Shown one piece after another: positions 55,844-64,000 of a stretch of 64,000 bases of DNA; within the stretch, counting starts at the first letter, position 1; each line of letters opens with the position of its first letter. The notes under the pieces were generated by a model. The model saw only the letters and a program-made list of their open reading frames with translations, did not search any database and was not told the DNA's origin. The position numbers were made by a program, and so were the translations under genes. This stretch comes from Lysobacter luteus. Its GTDB lineage: Bacteria; Pseudomonadota; Gammaproteobacteria; Xanthomonadales; Xanthomonadaceae. Where the stretch lies: the NCBI RefSeq assembly GCF_907164845.1, contig NZ_OU015430.1:1292001-1356000 (forward strand), given 5' to 3'.

Positions 55844-56398
55844 ATGGCTGCGAACCCGCTTGGCCCCACCCTTGAAACCGAACGCCTGATCCTGCGTCCT
55901 CCGGTCCTCGAGGACTTCGAGGGCGTGGCCGAGCTGCTGGCCGACGAGGAGGCCGCGCGGCACATCGGCGGCCACATGCCGCGCGAGGCGGCGTGGCGGA
56001 GGTTCCTGCAGATGCCGGGCGCCTGGGCGATGCAGGGGTTCGCGATGTTCTCGGTGGTCGACAAGGCCAGCGGTCGCTGGATCGGCCGGGCCGGACCGTG
56101 GCAGCCGGAGGGTTGGCCCGGGACCGAGGTGGGCTGGTCGTTCCTGCGCTCGGCGTGGGGCAAGGGTTACGCGCGCGAAGCGGCGATAGCCGCGATCGAC
56201 TGGTCGTTCGACCATCTCGGCTGGACCGAGGTGATCCACTCGATCGCGCCCGCGAACACGGCCTCGCAGGCGCTCGCTGCCCGCCTCGGCTCGGTCAACC
56301 GCGGTCCCGGCCGGTTGCCACCGCCGCACCAGGATTCGCCGGTGGATATCTGGGGACAGAGCCGTGAAGAGTGGCGCGCCCGGCGCGGGTCGCTTTAG
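55844..56398 (+). CDS. GNAT family N-acetyltransferase (RimJ/RimL-like)
   Basis: 184 residues from the ATG at 55844 (a GTG directly precedes it). LETERLILRPPVLEDFEG is the standard RimJ-type N-terminal strand, WSFLRSAWGKGYAREAAIAAIDW contains the acetyl-CoA loop (WGKGYA) and NTASQALAARLG is the closing motif. Substrate is unknown: similar enzymes modify ribosomal protein N-termini, antibiotics or small amines. It follows gcdH by 28 bases and may be co-transcribed. Confidence 0.9.
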   Translation: MAANPLGPTLETERLILRPPVLEDFEGVAELLADEEAARHIGGHMPREAAWRRFLQMPGAWAMQGFAMFSVVDKASGRWIGRAGPWQPEGWPGTEVGWSFLRSAWGKGYAREAAIAAIDWSFDHLGWTEVIHSIAPANTASQALAARLGSVNRGPGRLPPPHQDSPVDIWGQSREEWRARRGSL

Positions 56399-56446
56399 CA
56401 CGGCCTCGTTGCATCGCGTGGGGCGTCGCCCTGCGTTCGATTCACT

Positions 56447-56469
56447 TCGCGGCTGAAGCCGCTCCTACA
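56447..56469. repeat. Half REP element in the leader of the E1 gene
   Basis: TCGCGGCTGAAGCCGCTCCTACA equals the right arm of REP copy 1 without a matching left arm. It ends 10 bases before the E1 start codon, so it forms part of that leader and no Shine-Dalgarno is visible there. Confidence 0.7.
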
Positions 56470-56479
56470 GCACGCATCC

Positions 56480-58771
<2,292 letters not shown>

Positions 58772-58786
58772 GCCGGCCCGAAGCGA

Positions 58787-59653
58787 TCAGCGGGCCAGGC
58801 CCTCGCGCAGCGGGCGTTCGCCCACCGGACTGTCTCCAACCGACAGCGGCGTCGCCTCGCGGTCCAGCGGCATCACCGCCAGTGACAGGTGGCGGCCGTC
58901 CTGTCCCGCACTGGCCACCACGGTGCCGACCGCCCGTGCATCGCCAGTGACTTCTGCGCCCGGTGCGATGGCGCGGTCTGATTCAAGCAGTGCGAGCCCC
59001 CGCTTGGCCTTCCCGAGGAAGTGCGTGCGGGCGACGATCTCCTGCCCCGGATAGCAGCCCTTCTTGACGCTGAAACCGCGAATCCGTTCCAGCGAGAGTT
59101 GTTGCGGTGTCCACTGGCCGGACTGGTCCGGTCCCAACCGGGGAAGGCCGTGCTCGAGGTCGAACATCCGCCAACGTTGCAAGGCGGCATCGTCCACTGC
59201 GGGTGCCGGGCAGCCCACGCGCAGCAGGCGCGGCATCTCGGGTGTGCCGAGGTCGAACTCGGCCACGCCGTCGTGCTCGACAAACCTGTTCCGTTCCGCC
59301 CGCTCCGGCTTCGCGAAGGCTCCGCCGACAACCAGGTCGTCGCGCACGGTCACGGCCACCTTGCTGCGGAACACGAACCGGCGAAGCGCTTCGGCCAGCC
59401 CGCTCGGATCGAGGTCGGGCAGCAACAGCCAGATCCGGTCATCCGACCAGCTCGCCACGGCAAAGAGCGCGACCGTGCGCCCCTTCGGTGTCAGCCAGCC
59501 GCTCCACTGCCAGTGGCCGGGCTGCAAGCCGTTGAGATCGTTGATGAACTGGGCCTGCGCGAAGGTTGTCGCGTCGCGTCCGGCCAGCTCCACCACGTGC
59601 AGGTCCGGCATAGCAAAAAGCGCGCCAGGCAATGGCTGAAGCTTGTCATGCAT
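58787..59653 (-). CDS. ygfZ: Folate-dependent Fe-S maturation protein YgfZ
   Basis: Tetrahydrofolate-dependent factor helping repair or assembly of Fe-S clusters, related to aminomethyltransferase GcvT. 288 residues from the ATG at 59653. The diagnostic motif KGCYPGQE is at 198-205, with Cys200. The N-terminal half has the folate-binding fold with FAQAQFINDLNGL (in place of QGQ.TND) and WLTPKGRTVA. It is divergent from sdhAF4 with only 29 bases between starts, so promoters must overlap; SDH carries three Fe-S clusters, which makes the pairing functional. Confidence 0.9.
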   Translation of the reverse strand: MHDKLQPLPGALFAMPDLHVVELAGRDATTFAQAQFINDLNGLQPGHWQWSGWLTPKGRTVALFAVASWSDDRIWLLLPDLDPSGLAEALRRFVFRSKVAVTVRDDLVVGGAFAKPERAERNRFVEHDGVAEFDLGTPEMPRLLRVGCPAPAVDDAALQRWRMFDLEHGLPRLGPDQSGQWTPQQLSLERIRGFSVKKGCYPGQEIVARTHFLGKAKRGLALLESDRAIAPGAEVTGDARAVGTVVASAGQDGRHLSLAVMPLDREATPLSVGDSPVGERPLREGLAR

Positions 59654-59682
59654 GGGGTCGGGATTTAAGCTTGGGCGCTGTG

Positions 59683-59853
59683 ATGATAGGCCAAACCACT
59701 CCAGAACCCGCTTTGCCGACGGACTCCGACGTGCCTTCTCAGGCAGTGGACAACAAGCCGGACGAGGTCGCGACGGAGTACGGTGGTCGCGACGGCCCCG
59801 AGCCCACCCGCTACGGCGACTGGGAAAAGAACGGTCGCTGCATCGATTTCTGA
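59683..59853 (+). CDS. Succinate dehydrogenase assembly factor 4 family protein (DUF1674)
   Basis: 56 residues; the start is the ATG at 59683 (a GTG at 59680 is possible). The C-terminal signature ATEYGGRDGPEPTRYGDWEKNGRCIDF is the DUF1674/SdhAF4 hallmark. In yeast and animals SDHAF4 binds the FAD-bearing SdhA and shields it before assembly. In bacteria members of the family are found near sdh genes; here it lies 71 bases before sdhC on the same strand, so it is almost certainly in the sdh operon. Confidence 0.9.
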   Translation: MIGQTTPEPALPTDSDVPSQAVDNKPDEVATEYGGRDGPEPTRYGDWEKNGRCIDF

Positions 59854-59924
59854 TCGTCACCCGCAAGCGTCTCCCGATCCACTTCCGCCACGCGGCACAG
59901 CCGCCCAGCCGAGACAGCCATCGC

Positions 59925-60344
59925 ATGGCCAACCAGCAACGCGTCAGCGACCGCCCCCGGGCGCGGCCACTCTCTCCGCACCTGCAGGTCTACAGCTGGC
60001 AGGTGCAGATGGTCACCTCGATCCTGCACCGCGGCACCGGCATCGTGCTGGTGCTGGGCAGCCTGCTGGTCGCCTGGGGCCTGGTCGCGCTGGCCGCGGG
60101 TCCGGTGCAGTGGGCGGACTTCGCCGAGTGCGTGCGTTCGCCGCTCGGCTTCCTGGTGATGTTCGGCTGGAGCTGGTCACTCGCTTACCACCTGATCAAC
60201 GGCATCCGCCACCTCGCACAGGACGCCGGCTACGCGTACGAGATCAGCAGCTTCGTGCGCAACAGCTGGATCTCGATCTTCGGCAGCCTCGTGCTCACCG
60301 CGATCATCTGGCTGCTGGCCATGACCCAGTGGGGGAACGCATGA
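59925..60344 (+). CDS. sdhC: Succinate dehydrogenase cytochrome b556 subunit SdhC
   Basis: Membrane anchor holding the ubiquinone site and heme b of complex II. 139 residues from the ATG at 59925. RPLSPHLQVYSWQVQMVTSILHRGTGIVLVLG is the SdhC signature (SPHL and SxxHRxTG), with three TM helices (about 29-50, 65-90, 108-130); the axial heme His is expected in YHLINGIRHL. Its stop overlaps the sdhD start (ATGA at 60341-60344). Confidence 0.95.
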   Translation: MANQQRVSDRPRARPLSPHLQVYSWQVQMVTSILHRGTGIVLVLGSLLVAWGLVALAAGPVQWADFAECVRSPLGFLVMFGWSWSLAYHLINGIRHLAQDAGYAYEISSFVRNSWISIFGSLVLTAIIWLLAMTQWGNA

Positions 60345-60751
60345 GCATCCAGAATCCCGGCCGCCACACGCCGAACCTGCGCCACCCGCTCAAGCGCGCC
60401 CGGGGCCTGGGCTCGGCGAAGGACGGTACGCACCATTTCGCGATCCAGCGCATTACCGCGATCGCGCTGGTCTTCCTGACGATCTATGTCGCATGGCTGG
60501 TGCTGTCGCTGGTCGGCGACGACTTCGCCACCGTCCGCGCCACCGTCGCACGGCCGTGGAACGCGACGCTGCTGGTGGCCTTCCTGGTCGCGTCCTTCTG
60601 GCACGCGAAGCTGGGCCTGCAGGTGATCATCGAGGACTACGTCCACACCCCGTGGCTGGCGGCGACGTCGCAGCTCTCGGTCATTTTCGTCTGCGTACTC
60701 GCGGCCATTGCCAGCGTGCTCGCCGTCATCCGCATCGCGCTCGGGGGCTGA
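60341..60751 (+). CDS. sdhD: Succinate dehydrogenase membrane anchor SdhD
   Basis: Second membrane anchor of complex II. 136 residues, ATG at 60341 overlapping the sdhC stop. KRARGLGSAKDGTHHFAIQRITAIALV opens it; three TM helices (about 40-60, 73-93, 105-130). FWHAKLGLQVIIEDYVH is the SdhD signature, with the heme-ligand-region histidine and Tyr/His near the quinone pocket. sdhA follows after 6 bases. Confidence 0.94.
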   Translation: MSIQNPGRHTPNLRHPLKRARGLGSAKDGTHHFAIQRITAIALVFLTIYVAWLVLSLVGDDFATVRATVARPWNATLLVAFLVASFWHAKLGLQVIIEDYVHTPWLAATSQLSVIFVCVLAAIASVLAVIRIALGG

Positions 60752-60757
60752 TCCGCA

Positions 60758-62551
60758 ATGCCTGCTGCATACAAGATCCAGGAACACAAGTTCGACATGA
60801 TCGTGGTCGGTGCCGGTGGCGCCGGGCTGCGGGCCACGTTCGGGCTGGCCCAGAAGGGCCTCAAGACCGCCTGCATCACGAAGGTGTTCCCGACCCGGTC
60901 GCATACGGTCGCCGCACAGGGCGGCGTGGCCGCGGCGCTCGGCAACATGGGCGAGGACGATTGGCGCTACCACTTCTTCGATACCGTCAAGGGTTCGGAC
61001 TGGCTGGGCGACCAGGACGCGATCGAGTACATGTGCCGCGAAGCCATCCCCGCGATCATCGAGCTCGAGCACCAGGGCGTGCCGTTCTCGCGCACCGAGG
61101 ATGGCCGCATCTACCAGCGTCCGTTCGGTGGCATGACCACCAAGTTCGGCGAAGGTCCGCCGGCACAGCGCACCTGCGCGGCCGCCGACCGTACCGGCCA
61201 CGCGATCCTGCACACCCTGTACCAGCAGTCGCTGGCGCATGACGCGCAGTTCTTCGTCGAGTACTTCGCACTCGACCTGATCATGGACGCTGACGGCGCC
61301 TGCCGCGGCGTGCTTGCGCTCGAGCTCGAGACCGGCACGCTGCACCTGTTCCGTGCCCAGGGCACGGTGCTGGCGACCGGCGGCTACGGACGCGCGTACT
61401 TCAGCGCGACCTCGGCCCACACCTGCACCGGCGATGGCGGCGGCATGGTGCTGCGCGCCGGCCTGGCACTGCAGGACATGGAGTTCGTGCAGTTCCACCC
61501 GACCGGCATCTACGGCGCCGGCTGCCTGATCACCGAGGGCGTGCGCGGCGAAGGCGGCATCCTGCGCAACGCCAACGGCGAGCGGTTCATGGAGCGCTAC
61601 GCGCCGAGCGTCAAGGACCTCGCGCCGCGCGACATGGTCAGCCGTTCGATGACCATGGAGATCCGCGAGGGCCGCGGCGTCGGCGAGCACAAGGACCACA
61701 TCCTGCTCGACCTGACCCACCTGGGTCCCGAGGTCATCCACGAGAAGCTGCCCGGCATCGCCGAGTCGGCCCGCATCTTCGCCAACGTCGACGTCGAGAA
61801 GCAGCCGATCCCGGTGATTCCGACCGTCCACTACAACATGGGCGGCATCCCGACCAATTACCACGGTGAAGTGGTGCAGTTGCGGGACGGCAACCCCGAC
61901 GCGGTGGTGCCCGGCCTCTACGCGATTGGCGAGGCCGCTTGCGTCTCAGTGCACGGCGCCAACCGCCTCGGCTCGAACTCGCTGCTCGACCTGGTCGTGT
62001 TCGGCCGCGCGGTGGCCAACCGCTGCGCCGAGACGATCACGCCGGACGGCGCACACCCGACGCTTGCCGGGGACGCCTGCGACGAAGCGCTGTCACGGCT
62101 CGACCGGCTTCGCAACGCCAACGGTGGGACACCGACCGCGGTCATCCGCGACAAGATGCAGCGCACCATGCAGGCCGACGCGGCGGTGTTCCGCACCGGC
62201 GAGACGCTCGGCGAGGGCGTGGCGAAGATCCGCGAGATCCACGCGTCGTTCGCCGACGTCAAGGTTTCCGACCGCTCGCTGATCTGGAACTCCGACCTGG
62301 TGGAGACCTACGAGTTGTCCAACCTGCTCGGACAGGCGCTGGGCACGATCGTGTCCGCCGCCAACCGTACCGAATCGCGCGGCGCCCACGCCCGCGAGGA
62401 CTACCCGGAGCGCGACGACGTCAACTGGCTCAAGCACACCCTGTGCTGGGTCGGCGAAGACGGCGGGACGAAGATCGATTACCGCCCGGTCCACATGCAC
62501 ACGCTGAGCGGCGACGTCGACGTCATCCCGCCCAAGAAGCGCGTGTACTGA
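60758..62551 (+). CDS. sdhA: Succinate dehydrogenase flavoprotein subunit SdhA
   Basis: Oxidises succinate to fumarate using covalent FAD. 597 residues. FAD-binding [17 protein letters not shown] starts at 16, the covalently flavinylated His49 sits in [12 protein letters not shown], and VQFHPTGI, the substrate-site segment [12 protein letters not shown] and [16 protein letters not shown] are the usual active-site regions. Full length. Located between sdhD (6 bases) and sdhB (21 bases). Confidence 0.97.
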   Translation: MPAAYKIQEHKFDMIVVGAGGAGLRATFGLAQKGLKTACITKVFPTRSHTVAAQGGVAAALGNMGEDDWRYHFFDTVKGSDWLGDQDAIEYMCREAIPAIIELEHQGVPFSRTEDGRIYQRPFGGMTTKFGEGPPAQRTCAAADRTGHAILHTLYQQSLAHDAQFFVEYFALDLIMDADGACRGVLALELETGTLHLFRAQGTVLATGGYGRAYFSATSAHTCTGDGGGMVLRAGLALQDMEFVQFHPTGIYGAGCLITEGVRGEGGILRNANGERFMERYAPSVKDLAPRDMVSRSMTMEIREGRGVGEHKDHILLDLTHLGPEVIHEKLPGIAESARIFANVDVEKQPIPVIPTVHYNMGGIPTNYHGEVVQLRDGNPDAVVPGLYAIGEAACVSVHGANRLGSNSLLDLVVFGRAVANRCAETITPDGAHPTLAGDACDEALSRLDRLRNANGGTPTAVIRDKMQRTMQADAAVFRTGETLGEGVAKIREIHASFADVKVSDRSLIWNSDLVETYELSNLLGQALGTIVSAANRTESRGAHAREDYPERDDVNWLKHTLCWVGEDGGTKIDYRPVHMHTLSGDVDVIPPKKRVY

Positions 62552-62572
62552 TCCGGCAGCAGGAAAACCGAA

Positions 62573-63355
62573 ATGGCCGAATTCGCTCTCCCGAAGAACT
62601 CGCAGATCCAGCAGGGCCGTCACTGGCCGGCCGACGGTGCGAAGAACCCGCGCACCTTCAAGGTCTACCGCTGGAACCCGGACGACGGCATGAACCCTCG
62701 CGTGGACACCTACGAGGTGGACATGGCGGCCTGCGGTCCGATGGTCCTGGACGCGCTGATCAAGATCAAGAACGAGATCGATCCGACGCTGACCTTCCGC
62801 CGGTCCTGCCGGGAGGGCATCTGCGGTTCTTGCGCGATGAACATCGACGGCACCAACACGTTGGCCTGCACGAAGGCGATCGATGACTGCGGCAAGGCCG
62901 AAGTGCCGATCTACCCGCTGCCACACATGGAGGTGGTGAAGGACCTCGTCCCGGACCTGACCCATTTCTACGCGCAGTACGCCTCGATCAAGCCGTGGCT
63001 GCGCACGCAGAGCGCGACGCCGTCCGACCGGGAGCGCCTGCAGTCCCCCGAGGACCGCAAGAAGCTCGACGGCCTGTACGAGTGCATCCTCTGCGCGTGC
63101 TGCTCGACCTCGTGCCCGAGCTACTGGTGGAACGGCGACCGCTACCTCGGTCCCGCCATCCTGCTGCAGGCCTACCGCTGGATCGTCGACAGCCGTGACG
63201 AGGACACCGGTGCGCGGCTGGACGATCTCGAGGATCCGTTCAAGCTGTACCGTTGCCACACCATCATGAACTGCGCGCGCACCTGCCCGAAGGGCCTGAA
63301 CCCGGCCAAGGCGATTGGCGAGATCAAGAAGTTGATGCTCGCGCGCCGGACCTGA
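62573..63355 (+). CDS. sdhB: Succinate dehydrogenase iron-sulfur subunit SdhB
   Basis: Carries electrons from FAD to ubiquinone. 260 residues. [2Fe-2S] cysteines are in [13 protein letters not shown] and the following NTLAC; the [4Fe-4S] and [3Fe-4S] ligands are in [12 protein letters not shown] and [19 protein letters not shown] precedes the ATG at 62573. The N-terminal 20 residues ([17 protein letters not shown]) are longer than in E. coli. Confidence 0.97.
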   Translation: MAEFALPKNSQIQQGRHWPADGAKNPRTFKVYRWNPDDGMNPRVDTYEVDMAACGPMVLDALIKIKNEIDPTLTFRRSCREGICGSCAMNIDGTNTLACTKAIDDCGKAEVPIYPLPHMEVVKDLVPDLTHFYAQYASIKPWLRTQSATPSDRERLQSPEDRKKLDGLYECILCACCSTSCPSYWWNGDRYLGPAILLQAYRWIVDSRDEDTGARLDDLEDPFKLYRCHTIMNCARTCPKGLNPAKAIGEIKKLMLARRT

Positions 63356-63380
63356 CCGGCGCAGTAGCGTGCAGCACCCG

Positions 63381-63641
63381 ATGACCGACGAGGACAAGGC
63401 GGAGCTGCGACGGCTCCGCTGGAAGTCCCGCCGTGGCATGCGCGAGCTGGACCAGTTGTTCGGGCGTTACCTGGACCGCCTGTGGTGGAAGGATCCGCCG
63501 GCCAGCCGCGGGGTTTTCCTACGGCTGCTGGATTGCGAGGACGATAAGCTCTGGCACTGGTTCATGGGTCACGACACCCCCGCCGATGCCGAGCTTGCCG
63601 CACTGGTCCACCGAATCCGGGCGCTACCTCCCGCCGAATGA
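63381..63641 (+). CDS. sdhE: FAD assembly factor SdhE
   Basis: Small protein that aids covalent flavinylation of SdhA. 86 residues from the ATG at 63381; a GTG at 63369 would give 90. The family motif is intact: [21 protein letters not shown] (RGMxExD), and [21 protein letters not shown] matches the DxxLxxWxxG stretch. It lies 25 bases after sdhB and is followed at once by the cptA-like gene. Confidence 0.94.
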   Translation: MTDEDKAELRRLRWKSRRGMRELDQLFGRYLDRLWWKDPPASRGVFLRLLDCEDDKLWHWFMGHDTPADAELAALVHRIRALPPAE

Positions 63642-63642
63642 C

Positions 63643-64000
63643 GTGGGCGCCACCTTCCGGTGGAAGCCCTCGCGCTGGCTGGTCGTGGGCCTCGTCCCGC
63701 TCGGGCTGCTGGCCGCGCTGTCACTGGGCGCATCCGACCTCGACATCGTCTTCGCAGGCCCGGTTGCGGCGGCCGCTGCCACGTATGGGTCATTGCTGGC
63801 GTGGCGCGAGGCGAAGCGGCCGGCCCGGACGCTGGTCATCGACGGCAATGGAGAGCCGATGATCGACGGCGTGCCGGTGGATGGCCTGCGGATCGCGTGG
63901 CGCGGCGCACTGGCCTTTGCCCGCTGGTCCAGCCCGACAGGCGCCGTCGAACGCCTGGTCTGGTGGCCTGACACGTTGCCCGCAGACCGGCGTCGTGAAC
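63643..64000 (+). CDS. CptA/YgfX-like membrane protein (partial, cut by right edge)
   Basis: No complete frame is available because the gene leaves the window. From a GTG at 63643 (one base after the sdhE stop; an earlier start inside sdhE is possible) the translation reads VGATFRWKPSRWLVVGLV with two hydrophobic helices (about 13-30 and 36-52), then LLAWREAKRPARTLVIDG, GVPVDGLRIAWRGALAFARW and RLVWWPDTLPADRRRE. The two-helix hairpin plus beta domain with WPDTL near the end is the CptA/YgfX pattern (partner of SdhE, first described as a toxin). About 119 residues visible. Confidence 0.75.
   Translation, partial: MGATFRWKPSRWLVVGLVPLGLLAALSLGASDLDIVFAGPVAAAAATYGSLLAWREAKRPARTLVIDGNGEPMIDGVPVDGLRIAWRGALAFARWSSPTGAVERLVWWPDTLPADRRRE

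Noticed and set aside
63638-63862. Frames at 63638-63862 and 63660-63971 after sdhE.
   Set aside because: Both give Arg/Pro/Trp-rich low-complexity peptides; the third frame from 63643, open to the window end, gives a sensible CptA-like membrane protein.

Overview
The window is chromosomal DNA of a very GC-rich gammaproteobacterium, most likely the family Lysobacteraceae (Xanthomonadaceae), for example a Lysobacter or Luteimonas relative. The reasons are the protein-level resemblance of nearly every gene to that family, a small DUF6116-type protein, a fused alpha-beta branched-chain 2-oxoacid dehydrogenase E1, a histone H1-like Lys/Ala-rich protein, the arrangement sdhAF4-sdhCDAB-sdhE-cptA-like, and REP palindromes beginning TGTAGGAGCGGC. 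This placement is inference. I see no rRNA, tRNA, CRISPR array, insertion sequence, prophage or plasmid gene. Coding density is very high and no stretch above 300 bases lacks a gene.

Layout. 1-6.3 kb: a DeaD-type RNA helicase (runs off the left edge), the AMPylase SelO, a lipoprotein with a duplicated domain, the ABC-F ATPase Uup and a small hypothetical. 6.4-12.9 kb: a leftward RND multidrug-efflux operon (adaptor, pump, outer-membrane channel, TetR repressor) with a TetR-like operator lying inside its promoter. 13-24.4 kb: housekeeping and peptidase genes (M14 carboxypeptidase, rhomboid, histone-like protein, RluF, an orphan sensory-rhodopsin-transducer protein, M3 peptidase, CBS protein, Tex). 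24.6-30.8 kb: a tightly packed rightward operon of hybrid histidine kinase, single-domain response regulator, YaiO-like outer-membrane barrel, membrane-anchored HEAT-repeat protein and processive-type GT2 glycosyltransferase. It looks like a two-component-controlled envelope glycan synthesis/export unit and is the best candidate here for an undescribed system.

30.8-43.2 kb: ferredoxin-NADP reductase, an App1-like phosphatase coupled to an AarF/UbiB kinase, DUF488, a SulP transporter followed by a universal stress protein, a BON protein, an ABC exporter, a 64-residue Gln-rich protein, and a DUF3182-alpha/beta-hydrolase pair. 43.3-44.9 kb: class I fumarase. 44.9-50.4 kb: a leftward phospholipid/osmotic-stress cluster (DUF456, phospholipase D/cardiolipin synthase, BON-MscS channel, phospholipase A1, patatin). 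50.5-58.8 kb: glycine-zipper proteins, a c-type cytochrome, TcdA, TatD, glutaryl-CoA dehydrogenase, an acetyltransferase and the fused E1.

58.8-64 kb: YgfZ reads left, and rightward is the complete succinate dehydrogenase unit with its assembly factors (SdhAF4, SdhC, D, A, B, SdhE), then a CptA/YgfX-like membrane protein cut by the right edge. Four REP-type palindromes or remnants sit between genes. Many long antisense reading frames exist, but they are composition artefacts of high-GC DNA and are not annotated.
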